This document shows positions 19,901-29,533 of a stretch of DNA of 64,000 nt, piece by piece. Position 1 is the stretch's first letter. Every line of letters begins with the position of its first letter. Position numbers and translations under genes: made by a program. A model generated the notes under the pieces. The model searched no databases and had not been told where the DNA came from. It saw only the letters and a program-made list of their open reading frames with translations. This DNA is from an uncultured Coriobacteriaceae bacterium (lineage in GTDB: Bacteria > Actinomycetota > Coriobacteriia > Coriobacteriales > Atopobiaceae), in the NCBI GenBank assembly GCA_902795065.1, contig CADBJR010000004.1, forward strand, positions 1-64,000, in the 5' to 3' direction.

Positions 19901-21073
19901 GTGGCGAGAGGACCGAGAAAGCCATCGCGTGCGCAGCTGCGCGAGCAGCTGCTGGATGATGCCGCCTCGACGGCGCTGCCCGATGCCGTCGACGTATGCG
20001 TCTGCGGTGGAGGCGCCGCGGGGCTTGTCGCCGCCATCTGCGCGGCAGAGGCGGGCGCCTCGACCGTCGTGCTCGAGCGCGACCTCGCCTGCGGACGGCC
20101 CATCCTCGCCACGGGCAACGGCCGCTGCAACCTCACGAACCTCGACGTGCGCGCGGGCGTCTACAACAACCCCGCCTTCGCCGAGGAGGTTCTCGGTCCC
20201 GGAAGCCTCGCAGCCAACGACGTGCTGGGCTTCTTCGATGCGTGCGGGCTCGCAACCGGATTCGAGAGCGAGGACGATTCGCGCGTCTATCCTTTGAGCG
20301 ACCAGGCATCCTCGGTGCGCGAGGTCCTGCTCGCCCGTGCTGAGCGGGCGGGCGTGACGATGGCCTGCGCCCGCGAAGTCACCGATATCCGCACCGGAGC
20401 GGTCACGTTCACAGAGCTCTTCTCGGGGAGGACGGGCAGGCTGGCGGCGACATCGATCGTGCTCGCCGTCCGCGACGGCTTCGTTCCTGAGGGCATCGAC
20501 GCCGAGCCCTTCTCGCCCGCGCTCTGCCCCCTCGCCTGCGAGGGCCTTCCCTTCGAGCAGCTCGACGGCCGCCGAGCGGACGCGCGCGTGACGCTTCTCC
20601 GTGACGGGCGGGCCGTTGCGCAGGAACGCGGCGAGGTGCTGTTCCGCAGCTACGGGCTCTCGGGCATCGTCATCTTCAACTTCTCGCGCCTTGCGCTTCC
20701 GGGCGATACGCTTCTGCTCGACCTCGCCCCGCTCGTGAACGAGGAGCGTTTTGCGAGCATGGTCGCAGCGGCGGGAAGCGCACGCGGCGTCATCGACCCC
20801 GCGATCGTCGAGGTGCTGGGCGATGTCAAGCGCGTCTCCTGCACGGTTGTCGGGAAGGAGCAGACCGATCGCGCCCAGGTTCGCCAGGGCGGCCTGCTCA
20901 CGACGCAGTTCGATCCCGCGACCCTCATGGTGCGGGACATACCGGGGCTGTTCGCAGCGGGCGAGGTGCTCGACATCGACGGTCCCTGCGGTGGATACAA
21001 CCTCACCTGGGCATGGAAGTCCGGCATGGTCGCCGGGGCCGCCGCTGCGGACTATGCGAAGGCCCGCGCGTGA
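19901..21073 (+). CDS. NAD(P)/FAD-dependent oxidoreductase, HI0933/YhiN family, shortened
   Basis: Flavoprotein with FAD motif VCVCGGGAAGLVAAICAAEAG, the family hallmark GRPILATGNGRCNLTN, and the C-terminal GLFAAGEVLDIDGPCGGYNLTWAW, which is diagnostic for the HI0933/YhiN group. A GTG at 19901 directly after the mrp stop gives 390 residues. The stretch that normally contains the second FAD motif and a SYPxTGSxGDGY-type segment is missing; VLAVRDGFVPEGIDAEPFSP stands there instead. The protein is therefore a shortened member. The function of the family is poorly known; one branch reduces bile acids. The stop overlaps the next gene by four bases. Confidence 0.78.
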   Translation: MARGPRKPSRAQLREQLLDDAASTALPDAVDVCVCGGGAAGLVAAICAAEAGASTVVLERDLACGRPILATGNGRCNLTNLDVRAGVYNNPAFAEEVLGPGSLAANDVLGFFDACGLATGFESEDDSRVYPLSDQASSVREVLLARAERAGVTMACAREVTDIRTGAVTFTELFSGRTGRLAATSIVLAVRDGFVPEGIDAEPFSPALCPLACEGLPFEQLDGRRADARVTLLRDGRAVAQERGEVLFRSYGLSGIVIFNFSRLALPGDTLLLDLAPLVNEERFASMVAAAGSARGVIDPAIVEVLGDVKRVSCTVVGKEQTDRAQVRQGGLLTTQFDPATLMVRDIPGLFAAGEVLDIDGPCGGYNLTWAWKSGMVAGAAAADYAKARA

Positions 21074-22710
21074 TCGAGGTCGCCAACATCCGCATCCCGC
21101 TCACCCGTCTCGGCAAGACGCGCGAAACCGAGCGTGCCGCGCTGGTGCGCGAGCTCTCACGCAGCCTGCGCGTCGACGGGCAACGTCTCGCTACAGGTCT
21201 CGAGCTGCGCAAACGCTCCATCGACGCGCGCAAGCGCGATAAGGTCTCCCTCACCTACATCATCCGCACATCCCTCGACGCAGCCGCCGAGACGCGGCTT
21301 GCACGCCAGGGCAGGGATATCCGCATCGTCGAGGATGCGCCGCGCACCTACCCGTCCCGAACTGCGAAACCGCTCGAGGAGCGTCCCATCGTGGTAGGTG
21401 CCGGGTGCGCCGGGCTGTTCTGCGCGCTCGTGCTCGCGCGCGCGGGTCTCGAGCCGCTCCTCATCGAGCGCGGCGACGATGCCTCGCGGCGCGGAGCCGT
21501 GGTGGCGGAGCACAATGCGACGGGTGCGCTCGACCCCGACTGCAACATCCAGTTCGGCGCGGGCGGAGCCGGCACGTTCTCCGACGGCAAGCTCGCGACA
21601 GGCACCAAGAGCTCCTCGCACCGCTTCATCCTCGAAACCTTCGTCGAGGGCGGCGCCGATCCGTCGATCCTCTACGATGCGCACCCCCATGTGGGCAGCG
21701 ATGTGCTCCCGCAGGTGGTCGACCGCATCGTGGAGATGATCCGCAATGCGGGCGGCGAGGTGCGCTTCCGCACGCGTATGACCGAGCTTGTCCGTGACGG
21801 CAGCTCCGTACGCGGCATCCGCGTGGAGCAGGACGGCCGCGAGGAGGAGCTCCCCTCGCGCCGCGTCATCCTCGCGACCGGCCATTCCGCCCGCGACGTC
21901 TACGCGCTGCTCGCCGAAGGCGGCATCCCGCTCGAACGCAAGCCCTTCGCGATGGGCGTGCGCATCGAGCACCTCCAAGCCGATATCGACCGCGCGCTCT
22001 ACGGTGCGGCAGCAGGCCATCCCCTGCTGGGGGCCGCTCCGTACAAGCTCTCCTGCCACCTCGACGGCGGACGCGGCGTGTTCAGCTTCTGCATGTGCCC
22101 CGGAGGCTACGTGGTCTCCGCGGCGAGCGAGCCGGGCGGCGTCTGCACGAACGGCATGAGCTATTCCGGGCGCGCCGGCACCAACGCCAACGCGGGGCTT
22201 CTCGTGAACGTCTTCCCCGAAGACCTGCCCGGCGACGACGTGCTCGCGGGCGTCGCGCTGCAGCGCGGATGCGAGCGGTCCGCCTTCGATGCTGGAGGCG
22301 GCGCTTTCGTCGCGCCCGCCCAGCTTGTGGGCGATTTTCTCGCATGCGTGCCCTCATCGGGTCCCGGGCGCATCCAGCCCACCTATCCGCGCGGGGTCGC
22401 CTGGGGATCCATCGACGGGTGCCTGCCGGGCTACGTCACCGAATCCATGCGCGCCGCCATCCCGCTCCTCGCGCGCAAGCTCGCCGGCTTCGACGCTGCG
22501 GATGCGGTTCTCACGGGTGTTGAGACGCGCTCGAGCTCGCCCGTGCGCATCACGCGCGGGGACGGCCTCGCGAGCATCGGCTGCGCGGGTCTTATCCCCG
22601 TGGGCGAGGGTGCGGGCTATGCGGGCGGCATCATGAGCGCAGCAGCCGATGGCATCCGCGCCGCAGAGGCGATCATCGCGCAGAGCCCCTCAGGCGGACT
22701 GACTGCGTAA
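21070..22710 (+). CDS. Uncharacterised FAD-dependent dehydrogenase (COG2509 type)
   Basis: A 546-residue flavoprotein started by a GTG that overlaps the previous stop (GTGA). An N-terminal domain of about 100 residues (VIEVANIRIPL) precedes the FAD fold (PIVVGAGCAGLFCALVLARAG), followed by DCNIQFGAGGAGTFSDGKL, VILATGHSARDVY, and the characteristic MSYSGRAGTNANAGLLV. The end has GEGAGYAGGIMSAAADG, closing the FAD site. This layout matches a conserved but uncharacterised dehydrogenase family of Gram-positive anaerobes. It is last in a four-gene plus-strand run (oxidoreductase, mrp, HI0933-like, this gene). Confidence 0.85.
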   Translation: MIEVANIRIPLTRLGKTRETERAALVRELSRSLRVDGQRLATGLELRKRSIDARKRDKVSLTYIIRTSLDAAAETRLARQGRDIRIVEDAPRTYPSRTAKPLEERPIVVGAGCAGLFCALVLARAGLEPLLIERGDDASRRGAVVAEHNATGALDPDCNIQFGAGGAGTFSDGKLATGTKSSSHRFILETFVEGGADPSILYDAHPHVGSDVLPQVVDRIVEMIRNAGGEVRFRTRMTELVRDGSSVRGIRVEQDGREEELPSRRVILATGHSARDVYALLAEGGIPLERKPFAMGVRIEHLQADIDRALYGAAAGHPLLGAAPYKLSCHLDGGRGVFSFCMCPGGYVVSAASEPGGVCTNGMSYSGRAGTNANAGLLVNVFPEDLPGDDVLAGVALQRGCERSAFDAGGGAFVAPAQLVGDFLACVPSSGPGRIQPTYPRGVAWGSIDGCLPGYVTESMRAAIPLLARKLAGFDAADAVLTGVETRSSSPVRITRGDGLASIGCAGLIPVGEGAGYAGGIMSAAADGIRAAEAIIAQSPSGGLTA

Positions 22711-22717
22711 CGGTCGA

Positions 22718-22765
22718 ACCTGTCCCTCTGTGCCAAAAGGGAACGAACAACCTGTCCCCATGTGC
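22718..22765. repeat. REP-like GGGACAGGTT repeat pair
   Basis: The gap between two convergent genes holds two copies of AACCTGTCCC (about 30 bases apart). Similar GGGACAGGTT or GGGGACGGTTCC cores recur near 43.9, 44.77, 47.36, 48.43 and 58.42 kb, always between genes. This looks like a decayed member of a dispersed repeat family. Confidence 0.5.
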
Positions 22766-22767
22766 GG

Positions 22768-23964
22768 TTAGAGGCCGGCGAGGCGCTCGATCTGGGCAAG
22801 GCGGTCGTTGAAGCGCGCGGTGGCGTCGTCGATCTTGTCGCCCGCCTCCGCGACCTTCTCCGTGGGGGTGACGGCCTTCTTGGGCGCAGGTCCCAGAAGG
22901 ATCGTGGCCACGAGGTCGGAGAGCGCGTCCGTGAAGAACTTCTTGTCCTCGGCCGACATGTTGTCGAGCTTCTGGAGCATGAGCGAGAGCGAGCCGTTCT
23001 TCACGCTGTCGGTGAGGCCGGAGAACGTGACCTCGCCCGTCGACTCGGCGAGCTTGTAGAGGATCGTGACGAAGCGCTCGCGGCCTGCCTCGTCCATCGT
23101 CTTGAGCCATGCGTTGAGGCGCTTGCCCGTCTTGTAGGAGTCGTAGGAGACGGCGCGCTGGATGTCGAAGTCGGTCCCCTCGATCTCCCACGAGAAGGGC
23201 GCGTGCTGCAGCAGGCCGGGGTTGGTGCTGCGCACGATGACGGGGGTGATCTCACGGCCCTCGAAGATGAGGCCGATGATGGACTCCTCGGGGATGGTCT
23301 TGTCGACCAGCGCCGCGGTGGTGGGCCAGGCGGCATCGGACATGCAGGCCTCGTTGAGGCCGGGGCCGTCATGCGAGAAGCACTTCTCGACGCGCAGGCG
23401 CACGAGGTCGTCCGCCTTGAGCACGGCGTAGACGGCGAGGTTGCCGCCCTTGGAGTGGCCGCCCACCCAGAGGTCGCCCTTGAACTGCTCGGCGGCGAGC
23501 AGCAGATAGCCCCCTGCCGTGATCTGCGCGGGAACGGCGGCCGCGAAGGCCATGTTGAAGTCTTCCTTCCAGCCGATCAGCGTGTTGTCGGTGCCGCGGT
23601 AGGCCACGTAGGTGCCCTTGTCATCGGGGAGCCTGAAGCAGATCGCGGAGAACTGCTGCTCCTCGACCTTCGAGGACTTCTCGTAGTGGAGGCACGCGAC
23701 GACGTCCTTGAAGCGCGGGCTCGCGGCGATGGCCTTGAGCAGCTCCTCGGTCTCGCGCGGATCGTGCAGCGGCGCGACCATGCCGAGGAGGCTGCCGAAG
23801 CCGAAGGTCTCATAGAGGGTCTGGCCCTCCTTGGTGCGCACGGGGGAATCTTCGGGATAGCGCACGTAGGCGAGCCACGAGAAGATGAGGCTGTCGACGC
23901 GGTTGATGGCACGCTCGGCGAACGTGTCGGGGTTCTCGCGCACGTAGTCGATGATGTTTGCCAT
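22768..23964 (-). CDS. DUF2974 (Mbeg1-like) lipase-fold protein
   Basis: Alpha/beta hydrolase fold protein of the Mbeg1-like family, common in gut Gram-positives. It is a cytoplasmic protein without a signal peptide. The ATG at 23964 with AGGAGG upstream gives 398 residues. The segment TYVAYRGTDNTLIGWKEDF and the nucleophile elbow GGHSKGGN correspond to those of class 3 lipases. A C-terminal extension of about 120 residues is charged and helical. It lies directly downstream of a paralogue with the same N-terminus (MANIIDY). Enzymatic substrate unknown. Confidence 0.75.
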   Translation of the reverse strand: MANIIDYVRENPDTFAERAINRVDSLIFSWLAYVRYPEDSPVRTKEGQTLYETFGFGSLLGMVAPLHDPRETEELLKAIAASPRFKDVVACLHYEKSSKVEEQQFSAICFRLPDDKGTYVAYRGTDNTLIGWKEDFNMAFAAAVPAQITAGGYLLLAAEQFKGDLWVGGHSKGGNLAVYAVLKADDLVRLRVEKCFSHDGPGLNEACMSDAAWPTTAALVDKTIPEESIIGLIFEGREITPVIVRSTNPGLLQHAPFSWEIEGTDFDIQRAVSYDSYKTGKRLNAWLKTMDEAGRERFVTILYKLAESTGEVTFSGLTDSVKNGSLSLMLQKLDNMSAEDKKFFTDALSDLVATILLGPAPKKAVTPTEKVAEAGDKIDDATARFNDRLAQIERLAGL

Positions 23965-24046
23965 GGAGGCCTCCTTGGAACGGTCCGATACGGAAAGCGT
24001 AGCACACCTGCGCTTTCCGGCCATCACCGTCGGGCCGCGCAGGGCA

Positions 24047-25153
24047 TCATCCGGCGAACGATTTGACGATTCCCTTGAGCGAGAGGTCGGGGGCGAGCTG
24101 GCGGAAGAGGTCTCCGATGACGCTGCGGAACGACTCGCGGGTCTCCTCGGGCATCTTGTTCGCGAAGTCGAGCATGGCGGGCACCGTTTCGATCCAGCGG
24201 TCCCCCATGCTCGCGAAGGTCGTCTCCCCGCTCGCCGCGAAGATGGAGAACAGCGTGTCGACGAACTGCTCGCGCTCCTCGGGGGTCATGTTGGCGACCC
24301 ATTCGTTGAGGCTGCGGTCGACGTGGCGCGCTCCGAGCGAAAGCTGGTCAACGAGCTTGAACGAGCAGCTGTCGATCTTCCATGAGAAGGGATCATGCTG
24401 CATGATGCCCTGCTCGGTCGAGGCGACCACCTGGTAGTCATCCTGCTGCTCGAAGATCATGCCGATGAGCGACTGGTTGGGGATGGTCTTGCGGATGAGG
24501 CCCGCGCGCTTCGCCCATGCCTCGCGCGACATCATCTCGGGCGTGAACCCGGGGCCGTCGTGCGAGAAGGCCGCGCGCAGCCGTTTCGCCGTGCGATCGT
24601 TGCACATGACGGCAGCGTAGACGGCAAGGTTGCCGCCCTTGGAATGGCCGCCCACCCAAAGCTGCCCGTGCGTGATGGAGGCGGCGTGCTCGAGATACTC
24701 GACAGCCTCGCGCTGCGAGGGGATCTCGGTCTCGAAGGCCAGGTTGAAGTCCTCCTTCCACCCGACCAGGGTGTTGTCGGTGCCGCGGAAGGCGACGTAG
24801 GTGATGTTGCCCGGGAACTTGAACGTCATGGCCGAGAATTGCTTCTCCCGCTCGGGATCGACCTCCTCGACGTAGTTGCAGATGCGCATGCCGCGGAAGC
24901 GCGGGCTCGCCGCGACGGCCGCGATCAGGTAGCGGTAGCTATCCGCGTTGCCGGTGATGGCGGTCACCTCGTCCAGGTAGCCCTTGTCGTAGAGGTCCGA
25001 GAACCGCATGCCGCGCTGCGTGCGCGCATCGGCCGCCTGCGCGGGAAGCCGGTAGTACGAGAGCCACGAGAGGATGAGCGAGTCGACGTCGCCCAGCGGA
25101 CGCGCCGTGAGCGGATCGAGCTCGCAGCACGCGTAATCGATGATGTTCGCCAC
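24047..25153 (-). CDS. DUF2974 (Mbeg1-like) lipase-fold protein, paralogue
   Basis: Upstream paralogue of the preceding entry, 368 residues with a GTG start at 25153 and GAAGGAAGAA upstream. It shares the MANIIDY start, RGTDNTLVGWKEDFN and the elbow GGHSKGGN, and FSHDGPGF, which probably contributes the acidic residue. It lacks the long charged tail of its partner. A 9-bp hairpin (23991-24019) separates the two genes. Tandem duplication with divergence of about half the residues is evident. Substrate unknown. Confidence 0.75.
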   Translation of the reverse strand: MANIIDYACCELDPLTARPLGDVDSLILSWLSYYRLPAQAADARTQRGMRFSDLYDKGYLDEVTAITGNADSYRYLIAAVAASPRFRGMRICNYVEEVDPEREKQFSAMTFKFPGNITYVAFRGTDNTLVGWKEDFNLAFETEIPSQREAVEYLEHAASITHGQLWVGGHSKGGNLAVYAAVMCNDRTAKRLRAAFSHDGPGFTPEMMSREAWAKRAGLIRKTIPNQSLIGMIFEQQDDYQVVASTEQGIMQHDPFSWKIDSCSFKLVDQLSLGARHVDRSLNEWVANMTPEEREQFVDTLFSIFAASGETTFASMGDRWIETVPAMLDFANKMPEETRESFRSVIGDLFRQLAPDLSLKGIVKSFAG

Positions 25154-25169
25154 GTTGGGATTCTTCCTT

Positions 25170-26558
25170 CTAGTCGATGATCCTCACGTTGGGAGTGCGC
25201 GGCTGGCCCATGGGCAGGCTCACGTCGGTCGGCCACCAGGTCTCCTCGGGCCTGAAGCCGACGGTGACCGTCTTGCCATCGTACTTCTCCCACGTGCTCT
25301 TGCTCTGCTTGGTGACCGCGATCATGGTCGCGACGTCGGTCCGCAGGCCGGAGCCGTCTGCGCTCATGCAGTTGAGCTCCGTCTCCTCGTCGAACACGAT
25401 GACGACGTAGACCCTCTGGGCCTCCTCGTTCGCCCAGTCGCCCGTGCCGAAGACCTGCTCGAACTCGTATCCCTGGAACGAGCAGAGCTCGCTGCCGGTC
25501 ATGATGTGGACCGTGCCAGAGACGACCGTGAGACCGTCCGCCTGCGCCTTGCTAACCGCCTGGTCATGCGCCGCCTGGTCCTGCGCGTCGAACGCAGCGG
25601 ACTTCTTCGCGTTCACGGCGTCGGAAAGGGCGCTCAGCACGTCCGCGGAGAGGTCGGGGTCCGCCTGGGCGAAGGCGAGGGCCTGCGCGATGACGTCGTC
25701 GGCCGAAAGCGGGTCGAGCGGGGTGAGCACGATCGATCCGGGAGCCTTGAACACGCTCCCCGCCTCCTGCGTATCGGGGATCGTGAACGGGAAGGAGCCG
25801 CTGGGAACCGCGTAGACCGTGCCGTCGGAGGCGATGGGCGAGGCAAGGATGGTCACCTCATAGCTGCCCTTGCGGACGTTGATGCCCGCGCCGTCATAGG
25901 ACACGTAGAACGACTGGTCGAAGGAGTTGCCCTCGAAGTCGGTGCCCTTCACCTGGACCGGGATGCGCGAGCCGTATGCGTCGAGGCCCTCGGCGGAGAT
26001 GGGCAGGATCACGTCGTGGGGCTTGCGCTGCTCCTCCTTCTGCGCAGCCTCCTCTGTTGCGCGGCGCTCGGCCTCCTCCTGCTCGATGCGCGCCTGCTCG
26101 GCGGCATCGATCTGCGCCTGGTAGTGCTGCCAGTACATGATGCCGAACGCTGCGCATGCGAGCACGATGATCGCGAGCAGCGCGACGATGATGCCCCTGC
26201 CGCCCTTCTTGCGCTGCGGCGCAGGGGCGGGCTGCGGTGAGGGCTGGTAGCGACGCTGCTGGGTTGCGGGACGCGGGGCGACGCGCGTGGCGTCGGGGTC
26301 GTCGGCCTGCGACGGGAGCACCGTCGTGGGCGGCGCCATCACCGTGGTCGGAGGAGCCATCACCGTGGTGGGAGGCGCCATCACTGTGGTCGGAGGTGCC
26401 GCCACCGTCGTGGGTTCGAGCACATCGGGGATGCCGTCGCCGTTCGTATCGAGATGGGACGCCCTGGTCGGAGCGGCCATGTTCGGCAGCTCGGCCCCGC
26501 ATGTGGAGCAGAAACGGACGCCGTCCTCGTTCTTGGTTCCGCAGATCGGGCAGAACAT
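25170..26558 (-). CDS. Zinc-ribbon single-pass membrane protein with APPTTVM repeats
   Basis: A 462-residue protein of unknown function. It begins with a double zinc ribbon (FCPICGTKNEDGVRFCSTCGAEL), then a calcium-loop-like DTNGDGIPDVLE. Four to five copies of a seven-residue repeat APPTTVM follow, encoded by a 21-bp tandem repeat at about 26325-26415. A Pro/Gln/Lys-rich stretch precedes one membrane helix (GIIVALLAIIVLACAAFGIMY, about 124-145), then a Glu/Ala coiled coil and a beta-rich external domain. Topology is therefore zinc ribbon inside, beta domain outside. The ATG has AGGGGAGG upstream. It lies between uvrB and the DUF2974 pair on the same strand. Confidence 0.7.
   Translation of the reverse strand: MFCPICGTKNEDGVRFCSTCGAELPNMAAPTRASHLDTNGDGIPDVLEPTTVAAPPTTVMAPPTTVMAPPTTVMAPPTTVLPSQADDPDATRVAPRPATQQRRYQPSPQPAPAPQRKKGGRGIIVALLAIIVLACAAFGIMYWQHYQAQIDAAEQARIEQEEAERRATEEAAQKEEQRKPHDVILPISAEGLDAYGSRIPVQVKGTDFEGNSFDQSFYVSYDGAGINVRKGSYEVTILASPIASDGTVYAVPSGSFPFTIPDTQEAGSVFKAPGSIVLTPLDPLSADDVIAQALAFAQADPDLSADVLSALSDAVNAKKSAAFDAQDQAAHDQAVSKAQADGLTVVSGTVHIMTGSELCSFQGYEFEQVFGTGDWANEEAQRVYVVIVFDEETELNCMSADGSGLRTDVATMIAVTKQSKSTWEKYDGKTVTVGFRPEETWWPTDVSLPMGQPRTPNVRIID
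26325..26415 (-). repeat. 21-bp tandem repeat coding for APPTTVM
   Basis: About four to five slightly diverged 21-bp units inside the zinc-ribbon membrane protein gene. The unit keeps frame, so copy number changes would lengthen or shorten the Thr/Pro-rich linker without breaking the protein. Confidence 0.8.
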
Positions 26559-26568
26559 GCTTCCTCCC

Positions 26569-28746
26569 CTACTTCTTCGGGCGGTACTTCCTGCGTGCGG
26601 CGTGCGCGCTGCCCTTGCGCGCGCCTGCCTTGAGACGGGCGATGACCTCCTCGGAGCTCGTGCCCTCGACGGCTCCGCGCAGCTCGACCAGCTGGTCGCG
26701 CAGGCGGGCCGCCTCCTCGTACTCCATATTAGCCGACGCCGCCATCATTTCCTCCTCGAGGGAGGCGATGATGCGCATGACCTCATCGCGCGGGAGCGCC
26801 TTGAGCTCCTCGGCGACGGTCTCCGCCGTCGACGGTGTGAAGAACTCCCCGTGGCTGCCCGTCCCGCTCGCACGCTCCTTGCCCGCGAGCGTCGCCGTGG
26901 CATCGGCGAGGAATCCGGTGATGTCCGAGATGGCCTTGCGCACGGTCTTGGGCTCGATGCCGTGCTCGGCGTTGAACGCCTCCTGAATGGCGCGGCGCCT
27001 GCGCGTCTCGTCGATCGCGAGCTGCATGGAGTCGGTCACGTCGTCGGCGTACATGACGACCTCGCCCGAGACGTTGCGCGCGGCACGGCCCATCGTCTGG
27101 ATGAGCGAGCGGCGGTTGCGGAGGAACCCCTCCTTGTCGGCATCGAGGATCGCCACGAGCGAGACCTCGGGGATGTCGAGGCCCTCGCGCAGCAGGTTGA
27201 TGCCCACGAGCACGTCAATCGCCCCCTGGCGCAGGTCGCGGATGATGTCCACGCGGTCGAGCGTCGCCGTGTCGGAATGCATGTAGTTGACGCGGATCCC
27301 CTCATCGAGCAGATGGTCGGTGAGGTCCTCGGCCATGCGCTTGGTGAGCGTGGTCACGAGCACGCGCTCCTTGCGGGCCACGCGGTCCTTGATCTCGGAG
27401 ATGAGGTCGTCGATCTGGCCGCGCACGGGGCGCACCTCGATCTTGGGATCGAGAAGCCCTGTAGGGCGGATGATCTGCTCGACGAGCTGCTGCTGCACGC
27501 GCTCCTCGTAGTCGCCGGGCGTGGCCGAGACGTAGATGAACTGGCCGATGCGCTGCTCGAACTCGTCGAACCGCAGCGGACGGTTGTCGAGCGCCGAAGG
27601 CAGGCGGAAGCCGTGCTCCACGAGCGTGACCTTGCGCGACCGGTCGCCCTCGTACATGCCGCGGATCTGCGGGACCGTGACGTGGCTCTCGTCGATGATG
27701 CAGAGCATATCCTCGGGGAAGTAGTCGATGAGCGTGTAGGGCGGCTCGCCCGGCGCACGGCCGTCGAGATGGCGCGAGTAGTTCTCGATGCCCGAGCAGA
27801 ACCCCATGGTCTCGAGCATCTCGAGGTCGTAGGCGGTGCGCTGCGAGAGGCGCTGAGCCTCGAGGAGCTTGTCGGCAGCCTTGAGCTCCGCCACGCGGAC
27901 CTCGAGCTCGTTGGCGATGGTCTCGAGCGCGTGGGTGACCTTGGGGCGCTCGGTCACATAGTGCGACGCGGGCCAGATGGGGATGGCATCGAAGGTGCGC
28001 AGGATCTCGCCCGTGGTCTTGTCGACCTCGGCGATGAGCTCGACCTCGTCGCCGAAGAAGCCGATACGCAGGGGGTTCTCCGCGTAGGGCGGGAACACGT
28101 CGACGGTGTCGCCGCGCACGCGGAACATGCCGCGCTGCAGGTCGACGTCGTTGCGGTCGTACTGGATGTCGATGAGCGCGTGGATGAGGTCGTCGCGCTC
28201 GAGCGGCACGTCCTTGGACACGGTGGGCGCCAGTCCCGCGTAGTCCTCGGGGCTGCCGATGCCGTAGATGCAGCTCACGGACGCCACGACGATGACGTCG
28301 CGGCGCGAGAGCAGGCTCGAGGTCGCCTGGTGGCGGAGCTTCTCGACCTCCTCGTTGATCGAGGCGTCCTTCTCGATGTAGGTGTCGGTCTGGGGAACGT
28401 AGGCCTCGGGCTGGTAGTAGTCGTAGTAGCTCACGAAATAGACCACGGCGCTGTCGGGGAACAGGTCGCGCATCTCGCTCGCAACCTGGGCCGCAAGCGT
28501 CTTGTTGGGCTCGATGATGAGTGTGGGCCGGTTGAGCGCCTCGATGGTCTTGGCCATGGTGAAGGTCTTGCCCGAACCCGTGACGCCCATGAGCGTCTGG
28601 TAGCGCAGCCCCGCGCGCACACCCTGGGCGAGCTTCTCGATTGCCTGGGGCTGGTCGCCCGCGGGCTCATAGGGGGATTGCACGGTGAGCGCGTGATCGC
28701 CCTCGCCCGTTACGCCGAAACGCCTGAGTTGTGCCCCGACATGCAT
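26569..28746 (-). CDS. uvrB: Excinuclease ABC subunit B
   Basis: Central helicase-like protein of nucleotide excision repair that verifies damage and recruits UvrC. The ATG at 28746 sits six bases after AGGGAGGG and is preferred over the ATG at 28752, which touches it. The 725 residues carry Walker [10 protein letters not shown], the beta-hairpin [12 protein letters not shown], the DEAD-like [11 protein letters not shown], helicase motif [17 protein letters not shown], and the C-terminal UVR motif ([14 protein letters not shown]) that contacts UvrC. No LexA-like box was seen upstream. Confidence 0.98.
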   Translation of the reverse strand: MHVGAQLRRFGVTGEGDHALTVQSPYEPAGDQPQAIEKLAQGVRAGLRYQTLMGVTGSGKTFTMAKTIEALNRPTLIIEPNKTLAAQVASEMRDLFPDSAVVYFVSYYDYYQPEAYVPQTDTYIEKDASINEEVEKLRHQATSSLLSRRDVIVVASVSCIYGIGSPEDYAGLAPTVSKDVPLERDDLIHALIDIQYDRNDVDLQRGMFRVRGDTVDVFPPYAENPLRIGFFGDEVELIAEVDKTTGEILRTFDAIPIWPASHYVTERPKVTHALETIANELEVRVAELKAADKLLEAQRLSQRTAYDLEMLETMGFCSGIENYSRHLDGRAPGEPPYTLIDYFPEDMLCIIDESHVTVPQIRGMYEGDRSRKVTLVEHGFRLPSALDNRPLRFDEFEQRIGQFIYVSATPGDYEERVQQQLVEQIIRPTGLLDPKIEVRPVRGQIDDLISEIKDRVARKERVLVTTLTKRMAEDLTDHLLDEGIRVNYMHSDTATLDRVDIIRDLRQGAIDVLVGINLLREGLDIPEVSLVAILDADKEGFLRNRRSLIQTMGRAARNVSGEVVMYADDVTDSMQLAIDETRRRRAIQEAFNAEHGIEPKTVRKAISDITGFLADATATLAGKERASGTGSHGEFFTPSTAETVAEELKALPRDEVMRIIASLEEEMMAASANMEYEEAARLRDQLVELRGAVEGTSSEEVIARLKAGARKGSAHAARRKYRPKK

Positions 28747-28795
28747 GCGCATCCCTCCCTGTAGCCGACACTACATGGTATACCCACGGGAGGAC

Positions 28796-28812
28796 GCGCA
28801 CGGACCGTGCGC
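28796..28812. other. 17-base GC-rich palindrome before uvrB
   Basis: GCGCACGG and CCGTGCGC flank a single A, a perfect 8-bp inverted repeat. It lies 50 bases upstream of uvrB and eight bases after the aldolase stop. There is no T run, so it could be an operator or a weak transcript end. Confidence 0.4.
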
Positions 28813-28819
28813 AGAATAC

Positions 28820-29533
28820 TCATTCGGGCTGGCCGTAGTAGCCGCGCTCCTCAGCCTCGTCGGCGATCTGCTCGGGCGTGAGATGGGCGATGGGCAGGCC
28901 CGTGGCAAGCGCCGCGAGATACGCCTGGCAGGATTCCTCGAGGTAGATGGCGGCGGTGAGCGCCTGGTCGATGCTCTTGCCCACGGCGATGACGCCATGG
29001 TGCTTGAGGATGACGGCGAGCGCATCGCCGATATGCTCGACCGTGAGGACGCCCATGCCCTCGTCGGAGCTGCGTGTGAACGGCGCCACGTGCACGGCGG
29101 CATGCAGCTCGTCGATGACGGTGGTGAAGTCGGCGGGCAGCTCGTCGCACACGAGCCCCAGCGCCGTGGCATAGGGCTGGTGGGTATGGATGACCACGTT
29201 GACCTCGGGCATGTTGCGGAAGATGTAGAGGATCGCGGTCTTGTCGGAGGAGGGCCTGCGGCATCCGTCGAGCGTGGCGCCGTCGGCATCGACCAGCACC
29301 ACGTCGGACGGCAGCATCGTGTCGTAGCCCATCGCCGAGGGCGTGATGAGGAAGGCATCGGCACCGTCGGGTCCCGCTCCAGGCACGCGCATGCTCACGT
29401 TGCCGCCGCTGCCCTTGATGAGGGCGTTGGCGCGCATCTCGAGCGCACAGTCGATAAGCGCCTGGCGCTCCGCCTCGAAAACCGGCGCGACGCGCTCGGC
29501 CTTCTTGCTCTTCTTCGAATCCTTCTTGCTCAT
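28820..29533 (-). CDS. Class II aldolase/adducin family protein (L-ribulose-5-phosphate 4-epimerase / fuculose aldolase-like)
   Basis: Zinc-dependent enzyme of the AraD/FucA fold, acting on pentulose or hexulose phosphates by retro-aldol chemistry. The 237 residues show the phosphate loop SGGNVSMR, zinc ligands in VIHTHQPYA and LKHHGVIA, and the catalytic-type Asp/Glu region. The first 15 residues are a lysine-rich tail (MSKKDSKKSKK). The ATG overlaps the epimerase stop by four bases (ATGA). It is last in the unit BtpA-like, FGGY kinase, Rpe, aldolase. An epimerase role linking pentulose phosphates to the pentose phosphate pathway fits, but an aldolase cannot be excluded. Confidence 0.82.
   Translation of the reverse strand: MSKKDSKKSKKAERVAPVFEAERQALIDCALEMRANALIKGSGGNVSMRVPGAGPDGADAFLITPSAMGYDTMLPSDVVLVDADGATLDGCRRPSSDKTAILYIFRNMPEVNVVIHTHQPYATALGLVCDELPADFTTVIDELHAAVHVAPFTRSSDEGMGVLTVEHIGDALAVILKHHGVIAVGKSIDQALTAAIYLEESCQAYLAALATGLPIAHLTPEQIADEAEERGYYGQPE

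Noticed and set aside
19310-21073. An apparent fusion of an upstream domain to the HI0933-like flavoprotein
   Set aside because: The upstream part is mrp read in the wrong frame; the flavoprotein starts just after the mrp stop.
26325-26415. Short regular repeats resembling a CRISPR array
   Set aside because: Unit is 21 bp with no spacers, in frame within a gene, and no cas genes are nearby.
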